A DNA stretch of 44,730 nucleotides from Gammaproteobacteria bacterium (GTDB lineage: Bacteria; Pseudomonadota; Gammaproteobacteria; Eutrophobiales; Eutrophobiaceae), in contig JAPOQU010000041.1 of NCBI GenBank assembly GCA_026710545.1, positions 1-44,730 of the forward strand, in the 5' to 3' direction. Numbering within the stretch: the first letter of the stretch is position 1; each line of letters opens with the position of its first letter. The position numbers and the translations under genes were made by a program. This document shows, piece by piece, positions 25,065 through 33,246 of this stretch. The notes beneath the pieces were generated by a model. The model saw only the letters and a list, made by a program, of their open reading frames with translations, was not told where the DNA came from and did not search any database.

Positions 25065-25526
25065 GCGACCCCTGGGCGAATCCATCTCGTAACCGCGCCC
25101 CTCGTAATCGAAGCCGCCCAGTTCCAGGCGCTTCAGGTCCGCCGCCTGCGGTGACGCATAATAGGCCCGGATTTCCTGCATCAATCCTGATGCCCTGTCA
25201 AAAACCACCCATTCCGCCCCGCGCAAGACGGTCCCCTGCCCCGTTTTGAAGTGGCTCCACTCGATCACCGCCTCGGCCTTGTCCGCATCGATCAACAAGG
25301 CATCTATGGTCCAGTAAGAACCGCCTTTTTCCACGGCTGCGCACCAGCGTCCGGCAATCTTCGCTGCGCCGCGGAACGGTCCCTCGTACATGCCTGGCGG
25401 AAAATAATGCACCGCATCGGGCGTGAAACACCCCGTTATCTTTTCCCGGTCAGCCTCGTTGCAACCGTCGTAATATTCGCGCATTACCGCTTCCATCCTG
25501 GCGCTGCTCAGCTGGTTTGTCGACAT
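25050..25526 (-). CDS. NTF2-like (SnoaL-type) protein
   Basis: A 158-aa protein with the cone-shaped alpha+beta NTF2-like pattern: N-terminal helix MEAVMREYYDGCNEADREKITGCF, then TPDAVHYFPPGMYEGPFRG, strands around AEAVIEWSHFKTGQG and VVFDRASGLMQEIRAYYASP. Such proteins act as small isomerases, dehydratases or binding domains; the substrate is unknown. Its 3' end overlaps the riboflavin kinase-HAD gene by 15 bp in convergent orientation. Confidence 0.8.
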   Translation of the reverse strand: MSTNQLSSARMEAVMREYYDGCNEADREKITGCFTPDAVHYFPPGMYEGPFRGAAKIAGRWCAAVEKGGSYWTIDALLIDADKAEAVIEWSHFKTGQGTVLRGAEWVVFDRASGLMQEIRAYYASPQAADLKRLELGGFDYEGRGYEMDSPRGRSAGQ

Positions 25527-25634
25527 GGTAATTACCTTGTTAAATTTGTTTCAACCTGTTCCCCGGCAAGCCTGTTCCGGCCGGAATTGGACAGGATCAT
25601 ACGCCTGTAAAACTCTACCTGCTATGATAACGCG

Positions 25635-27158
25635 ATGAAACGGCGGGAATTCATTATCAGCTCTACCCTTGGACTGGCCGCCGCGCAGGTTTCCTCACCG
25701 CTTGTCGCAGAGGCCAGGTTCGACAGAAACCCGTTTACCCTGGGGATAGCCTCCGGTGACATGACGCATGACTCGGTGGTCTTGTGGACCCGGCTCGCGC
25801 CGGAACCGCTGGCTGCCGATGGCGGACTTGGCCGGGACGCCGTACCGGTACGCTGGGAATTGTTCCGGGATGAGGACATGCAACAACTTGTCAGGAGTGG
25901 TGAAGAACCGGCTGTCCCCCAGCTTGGCCATTCGGTACATGCCGACATCGGGGACCTGGAACCGGGGCAGGTGTACTGGTACCGGTTCAACGCAGGCTCA
26001 TACATCTCGGCAAAGGGCCGTACAAAGACCCTGCCCGCTCCCGGCAGCAAGGCCGGTTCAATACGCTTCGTCACCGCATCCTGCCAGAACTACACGCACG
26101 GTTCTTTCGTCGCTTACGACCATATCATTGCGGATGACCCGGACTTCGTGGTTCACCTGGGCGACTATATCTATGAAACATCCTACGGTGAGACCTTCCG
26201 CAGACACGAGACCGAAGACATGCCGCCGACGCTTGACGGTTTCCGGCGCCGCCACGCGCTGTACAAAACCGATGAAACCCTTAAACGGGCCCATGCCAGG
26301 TTGCCCTTTTTTTGCACCCTTGATAACCATGACGCGGTAATCGATACTGACCCGGCCACCATGGCAATGAGGGCGGCGGCCTACCAGGCCTGGTATGAGC
26401 ACATGCCGACCCGCGGTTACGGCAACCCCGGTGATAACCGGTTCCGCATCAGGCGCACTATCCAGGTGGGAGAACTTGCGCAGGTCAATTTCCTCGACAC
26501 CCGCCAATTCCGCGCCAGGCAGATGCCATGCCCCGGTGACAGGTCCCCCCATGGATTCGGCAACTACGTGGTACGTTGCCCTGAAATGTTCGCTGACCAG
26601 CGCAGCATGCTGGGTGAGGAGCAGGAGAACTGGCTGACGCATAATATCCTGGCAAACAACACTCCCTGGAACGTGATCGCCTCCTCCAGCGTGTTTTCGC
26701 CGTTCAACCTGGACATTGACGGCAAAACCTATAATTTTGCAGGTTCCTGGGATGGTTACCCGGCCAACAGGGACAGGGTCGTGGACGCAATCAAGCGCAG
26801 CAAAGCCGGCCAGGCAGTGATCCTCAGCGGCGATATGCACTCTTTCTGGGCTATTGACGGCGCCCTGTCAACAGCGCCGGATGAACGGTTCCCGGGAGTG
26901 GAGTTTGTGTCTTCCTCCATTTCGGCCAACTGGCCCGACCAGATGGACAAACCCATAGCAGCCAACCTGGTTCGCAACCCTCAGATACAGCTTTATGAAC
27001 CGGACAAACGCGGCTACCTGTTACACGAAGTCAGTGCAAAGCAGTGGCAGGCGACCGCACGCGCGGTAGATAATGTCAGGGATGCGCAATCCGGAGTCTT
27101 TGACCTGGCGCGTTTTGTCGTTGAGTACGGCAAACCCGGTCTCCGGCGCGTCTTATGA
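25635..27158 (+). CDS. PhoD-like alkaline phosphatase/phosphodiesterase, Tat-exported
   Basis: A 507-aa protein opening with a twin-arginine signal (MKRREFIISSTLGLAAAQVS). The PhoD N-terminal domain follows (FTLGIASGDMTHDSVVLWTRLAP), then the metallophosphatase: VTASCQNYTHG, VHLGDYIYE, LDNHDAVID, AQVNFLDTRQFR, VILSGDMHSFWA. PhoD releases phosphate from phosphodiesters and monoesters in the periplasm using Fe and Ca. The usual DDHE metal motif reads DNHD here, a substitution that may change activity. It is followed 41 bp later by the adenosylhomocysteinase gene. No Pho box was identified upstream. Confidence 0.92.
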   Translation: MKRREFIISSTLGLAAAQVSSPLVAEARFDRNPFTLGIASGDMTHDSVVLWTRLAPEPLAADGGLGRDAVPVRWELFRDEDMQQLVRSGEEPAVPQLGHSVHADIGDLEPGQVYWYRFNAGSYISAKGRTKTLPAPGSKAGSIRFVTASCQNYTHGSFVAYDHIIADDPDFVVHLGDYIYETSYGETFRRHETEDMPPTLDGFRRRHALYKTDETLKRAHARLPFFCTLDNHDAVIDTDPATMAMRAAAYQAWYEHMPTRGYGNPGDNRFRIRRTIQVGELAQVNFLDTRQFRARQMPCPGDRSPHGFGNYVVRCPEMFADQRSMLGEEQENWLTHNILANNTPWNVIASSSVFSPFNLDIDGKTYNFAGSWDGYPANRDRVVDAIKRSKAGQAVILSGDMHSFWAIDGALSTAPDERFPGVEFVSSSISANWPDQMDKPIAANLVRNPQIQLYEPDKRGYLLHEVSAKQWQATARAVDNVRDAQSGVFDLARFVVEYGKPGLRRVL

Positions 27159-27199
27159 TTGTATTCCCGGCTGCACGGAAATGACGATAGGAGTTAACG

Positions 27200-28405
27200 G
27201 TGCCTGATTTTACCTACGAAATTGAAGATATCGAACTGGCGCAACAAGGGTTGCATCGAATAAACTGGGTGCGCGAACGGATGCCGGTATTAGGCCGGAT
27301 CAAGGAGGATTTCAGCAGGACCAGGCCTTTTGCAGGCATGCGTATCGGTATCTGCCTGCATGTGGAAGCGAAGACCGGCGTCTGGATGGACGCACTGACC
27401 AGCGGCGGTGCGGAGGTCGTAATCACCGGCTGGCCCGGAACTACCCAGGATGAGGTGGCTGCCGCGCTGGTGGCAGAATACAACGTCCGGGTATTTGCCA
27501 AAAGAAGTGAAACCACCAACCAGCACCTTGATTACGTGGCAAAGGTATTATCCACCGAACCCCACCTGATTGCCGATAATGGCGCAGAATTGCATATGTT
27601 GGCGCATACCAATTCGGACTTTTCCGGCGCTAAGGCGAAGCTGCTCGGCGCCACCGAAGAAACTACCACCGGCGGTTTCCGCTTACGCGAGGACATTGAC
27701 GAACATATCTTCCCCACCCTCATAATTAATGATACCCGGGCAAAACGCATTGTCGAAAACCGTTACGGCGTCGGCCAGAGTGTGCTCGACGGCATCATGC
27801 GCTGTTCCAACCTGCTTATCGGCGGAAAGCGGGTAGCTGTCATCGGTTATGGGTATTGCGGCCAGGGTATCGCCCGCGCCTTGCGCGGCTTGGGGGCGCA
27901 TGTAACCATAGTCGATATCGAGCCCCTGACGCGCCTGGAAGCGCACCTGGAGGGTTATCATACGGCTGAACTGGAACAGGCCTTACCGGTCAGTGACATC
28001 GTCATTACCGTCACCGGCAGACCGGGGGCGCTCAAACGGGATCACCTGGCGCTGATGAAGGATGGCGCCGTAATATGCAACGCCGGGGCATTTGAAAACG
28101 AGATCGACCTGCCCGGTCTGCGCGCACTGGCCTCCGAACCACACCAAATCATGCCGGATATCCAGAAATTCAAGCTGGATAACGGTAAAATCGTTTACCT
28201 GTTCGGCAGGGGTAACAGTATTAACCTGAGCGCCGGTGACGGCAACCCAATCGAAATCATGGACCTGGGCCTGGCCCTGCAATCCCTGTCCCTGGCCTAT
28301 CTCGCGACAAATGGTCAATCATTGCCGGCAGGTCCACAAAATGTCCCCGGGGAAATCGAAAACGAAGTGGCCGTCAGGACCCTGCGTGCCTGGACCCGGA
28401 GTTAG
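27200..28405 (+). CDS. Adenosylhomocysteinase-like protein, archaeal-type clade
   Basis: A 401-aa protein from GTG 27200 with AGGAG ahead. The SAHase fold is clear: CLHVEAKTG (His54), TTQDEVAAAL, ATEETTTGGF (Glu154), INDTRAKRIVENRYG (Asn177, Lys182), and NAD-binding VIGYGYCGQGIA (216-224). The short length, the GYGxCG form and the lack of the C-terminal Lys/Tyr tail point to the archaeal/Thermotoga-type group rather than the proteobacterial AhcY. Aligned by eye to human AHCY, the catalytic Asp131 position is Asn127 (IADNGAEL for ILDDGGDL) and Asp190 is Glu186. It may therefore hydrolyse S-inosylhomocysteine or another thioether, or be impaired. The following SDR start overlaps or abuts its stop. 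Confidence 0.85.
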   Translation: MPDFTYEIEDIELAQQGLHRINWVRERMPVLGRIKEDFSRTRPFAGMRIGICLHVEAKTGVWMDALTSGGAEVVITGWPGTTQDEVAAALVAEYNVRVFAKRSETTNQHLDYVAKVLSTEPHLIADNGAELHMLAHTNSDFSGAKAKLLGATEETTTGGFRLREDIDEHIFPTLIINDTRAKRIVENRYGVGQSVLDGIMRCSNLLIGGKRVAVIGYGYCGQGIARALRGLGAHVTIVDIEPLTRLEAHLEGYHTAELEQALPVSDIVITVTGRPGALKRDHLALMKDGAVICNAGAFENEIDLPGLRALASEPHQIMPDIQKFKLDNGKIVYLFGRGNSINLSAGDGNPIEIMDLGLALQSLSLAYLATNGQSLPAGPQNVPGEIENEVAVRTLRAWTRS

Positions 28406-28407
28406 TG

Positions 28408-29175
28408 ATGAAATTATCCGGTAACACCATCCTGATTACCGGCGGTTCGAGCGGTATCGGTTTTGAGATGGCCAGGCAGTTTTTACTAAAGGGCAATGAG
28501 GTCGTTATTACGGGGCGGGATGAGAAGAAACTCCAGGACGCAAAACAACAACTGGGAGGTGTGAGGATAATCAGGAATGACGTCAGTAATCCCGACGACG
28601 TAGAAAAACTCCACCAGCAGGCCGTAAAAGACTATCCCGATCTAAATATACTGATCAATAATGCAGGCATCATGCAAACGCTCAACCTGCGCAACGGCAA
28701 CCTTTCCGCAACATATCTGACGCAGGAAATCGATATTAACCTGAAAGGGACCATGTTGATGAACAACGCCTTTCTGCCGCTATTGTGGCACAACAACAAC
28801 CCTGCAATCGTCAATGTTACCTCGGGACTGGCATTCGTCCCCCTGCCGATTGCCCCGGTATATTGCTCGACCAAGGCCGCCATTCACTCATATACATTGT
28901 CATTGAGAGCGCAATTAAGGAATACAGCAATCAAGGTCTTCGAACTGGCCCCTCCTCTTACCGAAACGGGGATGTTAGGAGGCTTTGATGAAGAAGATAT
29001 TAAAGGCGTTCCGATAATGCCCGTAGAAAACATGGTTGCGGCTTTCCTGAAAGGCTTTGCAAAAGACAACTACGAAATTCGCATTGGCGTGGCCAACCAG
29101 CTCTGGTTCATGAGCCGGTTTTTCCCCAGGTTTATATTTGCTCAATTAAGCAAGAGTATTAATAGATTACTTTAA
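28408..29175 (+). CDS. Short-chain dehydrogenase/reductase, DltE-like
   Basis: A 255-aa classical SDR from ATG 28408, 2 bp after the stop of the upstream gene (a GTG at 28405 overlapping that stop is also possible). The NAD(P) motif TGGSSGIG is near residue 12, NNAG follows around residue 87, and the catalytic Ser and YxxxK are in NVTSGLAF and YCSTK. The opening MKLSGNTILITGGSSGIGFEMA closely resembles DltE, an oxidoreductase name that carries no proven substrate. It is probably cotranscribed with the adenosylhomocysteinase-like gene. The composition becomes strongly AT-rich just after the stop. Confidence 0.88.
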   Translation: MKLSGNTILITGGSSGIGFEMARQFLLKGNEVVITGRDEKKLQDAKQQLGGVRIIRNDVSNPDDVEKLHQQAVKDYPDLNILINNAGIMQTLNLRNGNLSATYLTQEIDINLKGTMLMNNAFLPLLWHNNNPAIVNVTSGLAFVPLPIAPVYCSTKAAIHSYTLSLRAQLRNTAIKVFELAPPLTETGMLGGFDEEDIKGVPIMPVENMVAAFLKGFAKDNYEIRIGVANQLWFMSRFFPRFIFAQLSKSINRLL

Positions 29176-29199
29176 TAATATATATTATAGTCTTGATAT

Positions 29200-29224
29200 T
29201 TAAATAATAATTAATATTATTTAA
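29200..29224. other. AT-only inverted repeat between convergent genes
   Basis: TTAAATAATA pairs perfectly with TATTATTTAA around five bases, followed by GAAAAAA. It lies between the convergent SDR and amidohydrolase stops in a markedly AT-rich 85-bp gap. An all-AT stem makes a poor intrinsic terminator, so its role is uncertain. Confidence 0.35.
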
Positions 29225-29259
29225 GAAAAAACCTCAACTTCTAACATGCGGGGGCATGC

Positions 29260-30723
29260 TTAAGATCCGTCCCCTGTTGGTTGTTGGACTTCCTTGAACT
29301 CCAGTTCCCCGGGGTTGATGATCTTGCCATTTTTCACTACCAGTTCGACATTGCCCAGGGCAGACAGGTCCTGCAACGGGTCGCCGTTGACGACGATGAT
29401 ATCAGCCAGCTTGCCGGCCTCGAGGGTACCGAGTTCCTCTCCCCGGCCGATGACCTCTGCCCCGTTCCGGGTGGCAGCCACGATCACCTGCATCGGCGTC
29501 ATACCCGCTTCGTTCATCAACTGCAGTTCGCGCAGTACCGTGGCGCCGTGCAGCATCCCGGCATTGCCCGCGTCACTCCCCATTGCGATTTTGACACCGG
29601 TCTGCAGCGCCCGCGCCAGGTTCGCCATCGAGATTTCCAGGCTGCGCTCCCTGTCATTGAGAAGACCGGGCACAGTCCGGGAAGCCAGGACCACGCTGCC
29701 AGGGGCAGTAATCGACGCCAGCAGGACATCCCACACCTTCTCATGCTGCTGCGGGGAAAAAAACGAACCGGGTTCCATTGTATAGCCGCCTTCGAACACC
29801 GCAAGGGTCGGGATATAGGCAACATCGCGTGCGGCCATCAATTCAAATACGTCCCGGGCGCCGGTTTCGGCCATGTGTATGCTGTGCACGACGACGTCGC
29901 CGCCTGCTTCAACAAATTCCCTGGCCTCGCTGGGAAATGACGTATGCGCATAAACCCTCAGCCTGCGGGCGTGGGCTTGCTCAATCACCGTCTGGAGGAT
30001 TTCGGGCTTCAACTTGTCCATGTCGGCGTCAAACCGGGTGGTCCCGGCTTCGACGCGCGAGTGGAACAGCTTGATGCCGTCAACCTGTTCCGCACTGATC
30101 CTGCGCACCGCCTCTTCAGCATCTGCCACGCTGTCAACCTGGAAATAGAAAGGGCCCAGGTAGTCGAGGAGTCCGAGCTCGGTTATCAGGCGGATGGGAT
30201 GCGAACCGGGGGCGGTGATACCGAAACCGTTGCCGTACAACCTCGGACCCGTCAGTTCACCGGTCTCCAGCGCCGTTTTCATGGAATTGAGGCTGGGATG
30301 CGCAGCCATATCGTAAATACTGGTCACGCCGAACTTGAGATAGCTCAGGAGGCTGTTTTCAACAGCAGTGGGGGTGAATTCACGCGGGTCTGCCGCCCCG
30401 CCGCCACTGCCGCCGATGTGGATATGCGCATCAATGAGACCCGGCAAGAGAGTCTTGCCGGCAAGGTCCATTACACGTGCGTTTGCGGGGATGACGGATG
30501 CGGGACCGATTGCGGAAATTTTTTGTCCCTGGACTATTACGACAGCATCTTCCCGCGCTGGGCCACCATTACCGTCTATAATCCTGGCGCCTGTCAGGGC
30601 CAGTATTTCATCGGCCAATGAATGGCCGGAACAGACAGAGAGCAGTAATATTCCTGCCGGCAACAACTGCCGTAGGAAGGATCTCCTTTCCTGAGAACCG
30701 GCAGTATCAGCGCACAAAGCCAA
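29260..30723 (-). CDS. Exported amidohydrolase (imidazolonepropionase/prolidase-like)
   Basis: A 487-aa protein. The first start is TTG 30723; an AAGGAG slightly inside could favour a downstream TTG, so the start is uncertain. The signal region ERRSFLRQLLPAGILLLSVCSG carries a twin arginine and a hydrophobic core. Amidohydrolase superfamily signature: KTLLPGLIDAHIHIGG (the HxH metal pair), carboxylated-Lys candidate in GIKLFH, YAHTS, VVHSIH, MGSDAG, and LGTLEAGKLADIIVVNGDPL at the C-terminal composite domain. Such exported members cleave Xaa-Pro dipeptides or cyclic amides. It is transcribed after the TonB receptor, with a REP-like palindrome between them, and lies beside the third hyu locus. 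Confidence 0.88.
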   Translation of the reverse strand: MALCADTAGSQERRSFLRQLLPAGILLLSVCSGHSLADEILALTGARIIDGNGGPAREDAVVIVQGQKISAIGPASVIPANARVMDLAGKTLLPGLIDAHIHIGGSGGGAADPREFTPTAVENSLLSYLKFGVTSIYDMAAHPSLNSMKTALETGELTGPRLYGNGFGITAPGSHPIRLITELGLLDYLGPFYFQVDSVADAEEAVRRISAEQVDGIKLFHSRVEAGTTRFDADMDKLKPEILQTVIEQAHARRLRVYAHTSFPSEAREFVEAGGDVVVHSIHMAETGARDVFELMAARDVAYIPTLAVFEGGYTMEPGSFFSPQQHEKVWDVLLASITAPGSVVLASRTVPGLLNDRERSLEISMANLARALQTGVKIAMGSDAGNAGMLHGATVLRELQLMNEAGMTPMQVIVAATRNGAEVIGRGEELGTLEAGKLADIIVVNGDPLQDLSALGNVELVVKNGKIINPGELEFKEVQQPTGDGS

Positions 30724-30747
30724 CGACCCTGATCAGTTCCCGGCAAA

Positions 30748-30771
30748 GGGGACAGATTTAAATCTGTCCCC
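30748..30771. repeat. Perfect 24-bp palindrome GGGGACAGATTT/AAATCTGTCCCC
   Basis: Two 12-base arms abut with no loop, followed by a direct repeat of TCCCCGGAAGAG at 30768 and 30781. It lies between the TonB receptor stop and the amidohydrolase start. It is related in plan to the palindrome at 39125 (GGGACGGATTT), so both probably belong to one repeat family, again of the REP kind. Confidence 0.65.
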
Positions 30772-30827
30772 GGAAGAGTGTCCCCGGAAGAGCTTGACCA
30801 CACTTTCAATCACACCCATCCGAGGCT

Positions 30828-32993
30828 TTACATCTCGTAACGCAACTCTATGCCGTAGGTTCTCGGGTCGTTGATATCGCCGTTACGGGGGAAGCCGCCA
30901 CTGGCCAGGCTGATATAGTTGGTTACATACGCATCCTTGTTGGTCAGGTTGTTGACCCAGGCCGAGATGGACCAGTTCTGGTTACGCGGTTGAAACGTGC
31001 CTCTCATGCTGACGTTCGAATAGGAGTCCTGGGAGGCTACATCCCGTTTATACGGGTCAAAATAAGCCGTATCCCGCCAGCGCCAGTCCACCCGGAAATC
31101 GAAATCACCAAGGCTGCCGGGGTATGTATGGCTTGCGCTCAGGGTGAACATGTGTTTGGGAGAATTGGGCAACGGATTGCCCTTCAGGTTCAACACGCCC
31201 AGTTCCGGAAATATCGGATCCTGGGTGAAAAATTCGGTAAATTCATTATCCAGGTAGCCGTAGACCAGTTCCAGCTGGGTATTCTCAGTCAGCAGGTAGG
31301 CAAGTTCCGCCTCAACGCCGATAGCGTCGGCCGCTGCAGCATTGGTAAGCGTAAATGACAGGCCCAGCAACTGGCTCACCTGTAAATCCGTGTAATCGTA
31401 ATAGAAGGCCGACAGGTTGGCTTTCAGCCTGTCGTCAAACAGCACGGACTTTATGCCTCCTTCAAAGCTCCAGATAAATTCGGGGTTGAGCGGCGGAGCC
31501 GTGTTGCCCGGCAGTATCTGCCCGCTTTTAAAACCGCGGGACGCGGTGAAATAAACCATGGCATCGTCGGTCAGGGCATAATCAATGGAGAAGCGCGGCG
31601 TCCAGGCGTCATATTTACGCTGGTTGTTCAGAGGAATAAACACATCCAGGCCAAACAGTTGAATCTTGAGCTGGAAAGAACTCTCCGTCGTTCTCTTTTC
31701 ATCGCTGTAGCGTACACCGGCAGTCAGGTTGAGCCGTTCCGTCGCCGCCCAGGTCAGGCTGCCGAATGCCGCGTAGGCTTCCGTCTTTGCGTGTCCCCGT
31801 TCATCAAAGATGTCACCGGGCAAATTTATCCCGAACTGGAATGGTACCGTATTGGTGACAAACACGTCATCATCGAAGTAGTACAGCCCGAACACGCTGT
31901 TGATCCTGTCCGTGTCCCAGTTCAATTGAAATTCCTGGCTGAAATGGACGCCGGAATTGATATTGGTGGAAGGCCAGCCGGGATTGTCCGTACCGTCATA
32001 TTGTGATTTCTTTACGCTGTGCTCATCGCGGTAACCCGTCAGCGACTTGAAGGTGAAGTTTTCGTTAATTTCATAGGTGACATCCAGGGAGTAGCCATAG
32101 GTTCTCATATCCCGGCTTTCTTCGGTTTCACTTGCTATATCCCTGAAACCCGGTTTTCCGTTACCGCCCTCGACAACCCCCTGTAACTCGCCGAATGCCG
32201 AGCCGAAGGTATGCACGACCGCGCCCGAGTCATCCGCGTCCCAGTAATCAATCGCCGCAACCACGGTGAACTCGTCCGTCACCTGCCACTTCAGCTTGCC
32301 GCGCGCCGCGACCTCGTCGCGATCGTCGATATCCTGGCCGTTAAAACTGTTTTCACCGAAGCCGTCCCTGTCTACCTTGTAGAACGCAGCACGCGCCGAT
32401 AACTTGTCTGCCACCAGGGGACCGCCGACGCCGAGTTCGAATTCCCGTGTCTCATAGTTGCCGAAGTTGGCGCGGGCATTGACCTTTACCTCTTCCGTCG
32501 GCCCACGGGTGATGATGTTGAGCGTGCCGCCTGTTGCATTCCTTCCGAACAAGGTACCCTGCGGTCCGCGCAATACTTCGATCCGTTCAATATCGTAAAA
32601 CGAGGTGCCCTGCGAGTTGGGATAGGCGATGACGACACCGTCCTGGTGTACCGCAACCGCGCCCTCGGAACCCGAATTATCCAGCGTCAGGCCGATGCCG
32701 CGGATGAATACCTTCACACGACCGTTATTCTGTACTATGTCCAGGTTAGGAGCCAGGGACGTGAGGCCAAACAGGTCATAGACACCTTTATCACTGAGGT
32801 TCCTGGCAGAAAAAGAGGTGATCGCCAGGGGAACATCCTGCAGGTTCTCGGTGCGCCGCTGCGCGGTGACTATCACTTCCTCCAGAACGCCTTTATCTTT
32901 CTCTTGGGAATAAGTCGCTGCTGAATCGAACAACAGCAAACCAAGGCATGAACCGATGATGAGATATTTTACAGAAACTCTTGTCTTGAGCAT
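30828..32993 (-). CDS. TonB-dependent outer membrane receptor
   Basis: A 721-aa protein; AGGAGG sits nine bases before ATG 32993, with a GTG just before it. Signal peptide through SAATYSQ, then EEVIVTAQRRTENLQDVPLAIT, the usual start of a TonB plug. The plug holds IRGIGLTLDNSG, ERIEVLRGPQGTLFGRNATGGTLNIIT; the barrel follows to a terminal aromatic-rich strand ending TYGIELRYEM. It is full length for the gammaproteobacterial and sphingomonad receptor type that imports polyaromatic, siderophore-like or other bulky substrates. Divergent from hyuA of system 3, sharing a 250-bp intergenic region with a candidate operator, which suggests uptake of that system's substrate. Confidence 0.95.
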   Translation of the reverse strand: MLKTRVSVKYLIIGSCLGLLLFDSAATYSQEKDKGVLEEVIVTAQRRTENLQDVPLAITSFSARNLSDKGVYDLFGLTSLAPNLDIVQNNGRVKVFIRGIGLTLDNSGSEGAVAVHQDGVVIAYPNSQGTSFYDIERIEVLRGPQGTLFGRNATGGTLNIITRGPTEEVKVNARANFGNYETREFELGVGGPLVADKLSARAAFYKVDRDGFGENSFNGQDIDDRDEVAARGKLKWQVTDEFTVVAAIDYWDADDSGAVVHTFGSAFGELQGVVEGGNGKPGFRDIASETEESRDMRTYGYSLDVTYEINENFTFKSLTGYRDEHSVKKSQYDGTDNPGWPSTNINSGVHFSQEFQLNWDTDRINSVFGLYYFDDDVFVTNTVPFQFGINLPGDIFDERGHAKTEAYAAFGSLTWAATERLNLTAGVRYSDEKRTTESSFQLKIQLFGLDVFIPLNNQRKYDAWTPRFSIDYALTDDAMVYFTASRGFKSGQILPGNTAPPLNPEFIWSFEGGIKSVLFDDRLKANLSAFYYDYTDLQVSQLLGLSFTLTNAAAADAIGVEAELAYLLTENTQLELVYGYLDNEFTEFFTQDPIFPELGVLNLKGNPLPNSPKHMFTLSASHTYPGSLGDFDFRVDWRWRDTAYFDPYKRDVASQDSYSNVSMRGTFQPRNQNWSISAWVNNLTNKDAYVTNYISLASGGFPRNGDINDPRTYGIELRYEM

Positions 32994-33173
32994 CACGCTA
33001 TGCCTCCTGAAGATTTCAGGTTTTTTGTAAGACTGCGCAGGTACAGGCAGAGATCGGATATTCGGTTCTACCCCCCAGTCTCGATGGTATCATATAAGCC
33101 ACAATACTCAATCTGAATTTTGTTTCTGATGTTTTTTTACCACGATTATTTAATGTGTCGTTATTGATTTTAG

Positions 33174-33191
33174 CGGTACTTACCAGTACCG
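33174..33191. promoter_or_regulatory. Candidate operator palindrome CGGTACT-N4-AGTACCG
   Basis: A perfect 7-base inverted repeat with a 4-base spacer lies about 55 bp upstream of hyuA (system 3) in the divergent region with the TonB receptor. The size and symmetry suit a dimeric regulator. No regulator gene is adjacent. Confidence 0.4.
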
Positions 33192-33246
33192 TAGAAAATC
33201 CTGAACAGGCATACCAACACAGTACAATTTGTCAGGGGATGAGGTA

